Assembly (NCBI GenBank): GCA_021850405.1
Contig: JAJZMA010000223.1
Location: 1-15,578, forward strand
Origin: a bacterium
GTDB taxonomy: Bacteria > Chloroflexota > Dormibacteria > Aeolococcales > Aeolococcaceae
Reading direction: 5' to 3'
DNA: 15,578 nucleotides
A model generated the notes under the pieces. The model worked only from the letters and a program-made list of their open reading frames with translations. It had not been told where the DNA came from and searched no databases. A program made the translations under genes and the position numbers. Each line of letters opens with the position of its first letter. Within the stretch, counting starts at the first letter, position 1. Shown in pieces: positions 14,664-15,578 of the stretch.

Positions 14664-15569
14664 ATGGCCAGCATAAAAAATACCGGCGGTTACTCAGCAG
14701 TAGTGTCCACAGAAGGTGGTGTCCAGGTGCAGCTGGGCAAGGACCACCCTGGCTTTGCCGATCCGGAGTACCGGGCGAGGCGGAATGCCATCGCAGCCCT
14801 CTCGGTGGACCACAAGCCCGGTGATCCCATCCCGGTGGTGGAGTACACAGACACTGAGCATCATGTGTGGGAAGTGGTCTCCCGGGAGCTGCTGCCCAAG
14901 CATCGCCAGTTTGCATGCAGCCAGTTTGTCGAGGCGGTGGAGGCACTCAGTCTGCCCAGTGACCATATCCCCCAGCTGGGCGATGTAACCTCCCAGCTCT
15001 CTCCGCTCACCGGCTTTGGCTACCAGCCAGTGGCTGGGCTTGCACCGCTGCGCGCGTTCTACAGCGCATTCACCAGCCGGACATTTCATTCTACCCAGTA
15101 CATAAGGCATGCATCCGCGCCGCTTTATACCCCAGAGCCTGACATCATTCACGAAGTTATCGGGCATGGTAACCAGCTGGCGGATCCGGGCTTTGCTGCA
15201 GTCTGTGAGGAGGTTGGAAAGGCGGTATACCGGACCCTTGAGCAGGAGGCGCTCCGGTTCCTTGCCAAGGCCTTCTGGTTCACGCTGGAGTTTGGGGTGG
15301 TATATGAAAAGGGCGACATCAAGGCCTACGGTGCAGGAATCCTCTCCTCATATGGGGAGATGGATGCATTCCGCAAGGCACGCGTGGTGCCACTGGATTT
15401 TGCGGACATGGTGACCCGTGACTATGACATCACCCGCTACCAGCCACTGGTTTACTCTGCGGGCTCCTTCGATGAGCTCATAGATACGCTCATGGATTTC
15501 TATTCCACCTATGATGATGGCCGGTATCATCAGCTGCTTGGTCTTGCAGGGTTGTCAGCAGAAGCATAG
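14664..15569 (+). CDS. Phenylalanine-4-hydroxylase-like, biopterin-dependent aromatic amino acid hydroxylase
   Basis: A non-haem iron monooxygenase that uses a tetrahydropterin and O2; the most likely reaction is phenylalanine to tyrosine, in the cytoplasm. The 301 residues contain the catalytic-domain hallmarks: LSPLTGFGYQPVAGL (112-126), the iron ligands His163 and His168 in PDIIHEVIGHG and Glu209 in WFTLEFGVV, and the late motif SSYGEM (228-233). There is no N-terminal ACT regulatory domain, as in bacterial forms. I chose ATG 14664, preceded by AGGG at 6 bases; an in-frame ATG at 14643 would add seven residues but has no ribosome-binding site. Tryptophan or tyrosine specificity is less likely but cannot be excluded. 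No pterin dehydratase (phhB) is next to it within the window. Divergent from rpsF. Confidence 0.93.
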   Translation: MASIKNTGGYSAVVSTEGGVQVQLGKDHPGFADPEYRARRNAIAALSVDHKPGDPIPVVEYTDTEHHVWEVVSRELLPKHRQFACSQFVEAVEALSLPSDHIPQLGDVTSQLSPLTGFGYQPVAGLAPLRAFYSAFTSRTFHSTQYIRHASAPLYTPEPDIIHEVIGHGNQLADPGFAAVCEEVGKAVYRTLEQEALRFLAKAFWFTLEFGVVYEKGDIKAYGAGILSSYGEMDAFRKARVVPLDFADMVTRDYDITRYQPLVYSAGSFDELIDTLMDFYSTYDDGRYHQLLGLAGLSAEA

Positions 15570-15578
15570 TGATCTGCT

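Noticed and set aside
1..15578. Search for CRISPR arrays, insertion sequences, tRNA or rRNA genes and phage genes
   Set aside because: None seen by eye: no regularly spaced repeats, no transposase motifs, no cloverleaf or T-loop with matching acceptor arms.

Overview
The window is a gene-dense bacterial segment of fairly high GC. It carries a eukaryotic/archaeal-type prolyl-tRNA synthetase tail, a class V aminotransferase next to a long-form SerA, an rpsF-ssb-rpsR operon with a Cys-containing S18, a GH15 glucoamylase-like enzyme, a biopterin-dependent aromatic amino acid hydroxylase and a PIN-domain toxin. This mix fits Chloroflexota or a neighbouring deep-branching phylum. That placement is an inference from gene content only. 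TAA, TAG and TGA are all used as stops, so the code looks standard.

Layout. Positions 1-402 (+) hold the 3' end of proS. It converges on a dnaJ/cbpA-type co-chaperone (minus, start 1221) whose C-terminal substrate-binding half is missing. A degenerate alpha/beta-hydrolase (about 1254-2153, +) is divergent from dnaJ. About 450 bp without a confident gene follow, with a C11 tract and a hairpin. A 675-residue GH15 glucan hydrolase (minus) comes next. Divergent from it is a two-gene ABC exporter operon (ATPase, then a 12-TM permease with a TTG start and a 26-bp overlap).

From 7438 to 14396 everything recognised is on the minus strand. In transcription order it is: rpsF, ssb, rpsR; an odd stretch with a 99-codon frame that has almost no start codons; a small basic membrane protein; then a tightly overlapped serine-metabolism operon (class V aminotransferase, serA, DUF1015, with ATGA overlaps); then a vapBC-like toxin-antitoxin pair. 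Beyond rpsF and divergent from it is a phenylalanine-4-hydroxylase-like gene (14664-15569, +).

How the genes work together. SerA and the aminotransferase can make phosphoserine from 3-phosphoglycerate. The translationally coupled DUF1015 protein carries an Asp-Gly-His-His-Arg motif like those I recall in free-serine kinases, so it may act on serine or phosphoserine. The start of the aminotransferase lies in the loop of a 14-bp inverted repeat, a possible translational or transcriptional switch. The best candidates for new biology are this serine operon and its leader, the start-poor frame plus membrane protein after rpsR, the hydrolase that lacks its nucleophile, and the unfamiliar antitoxin.
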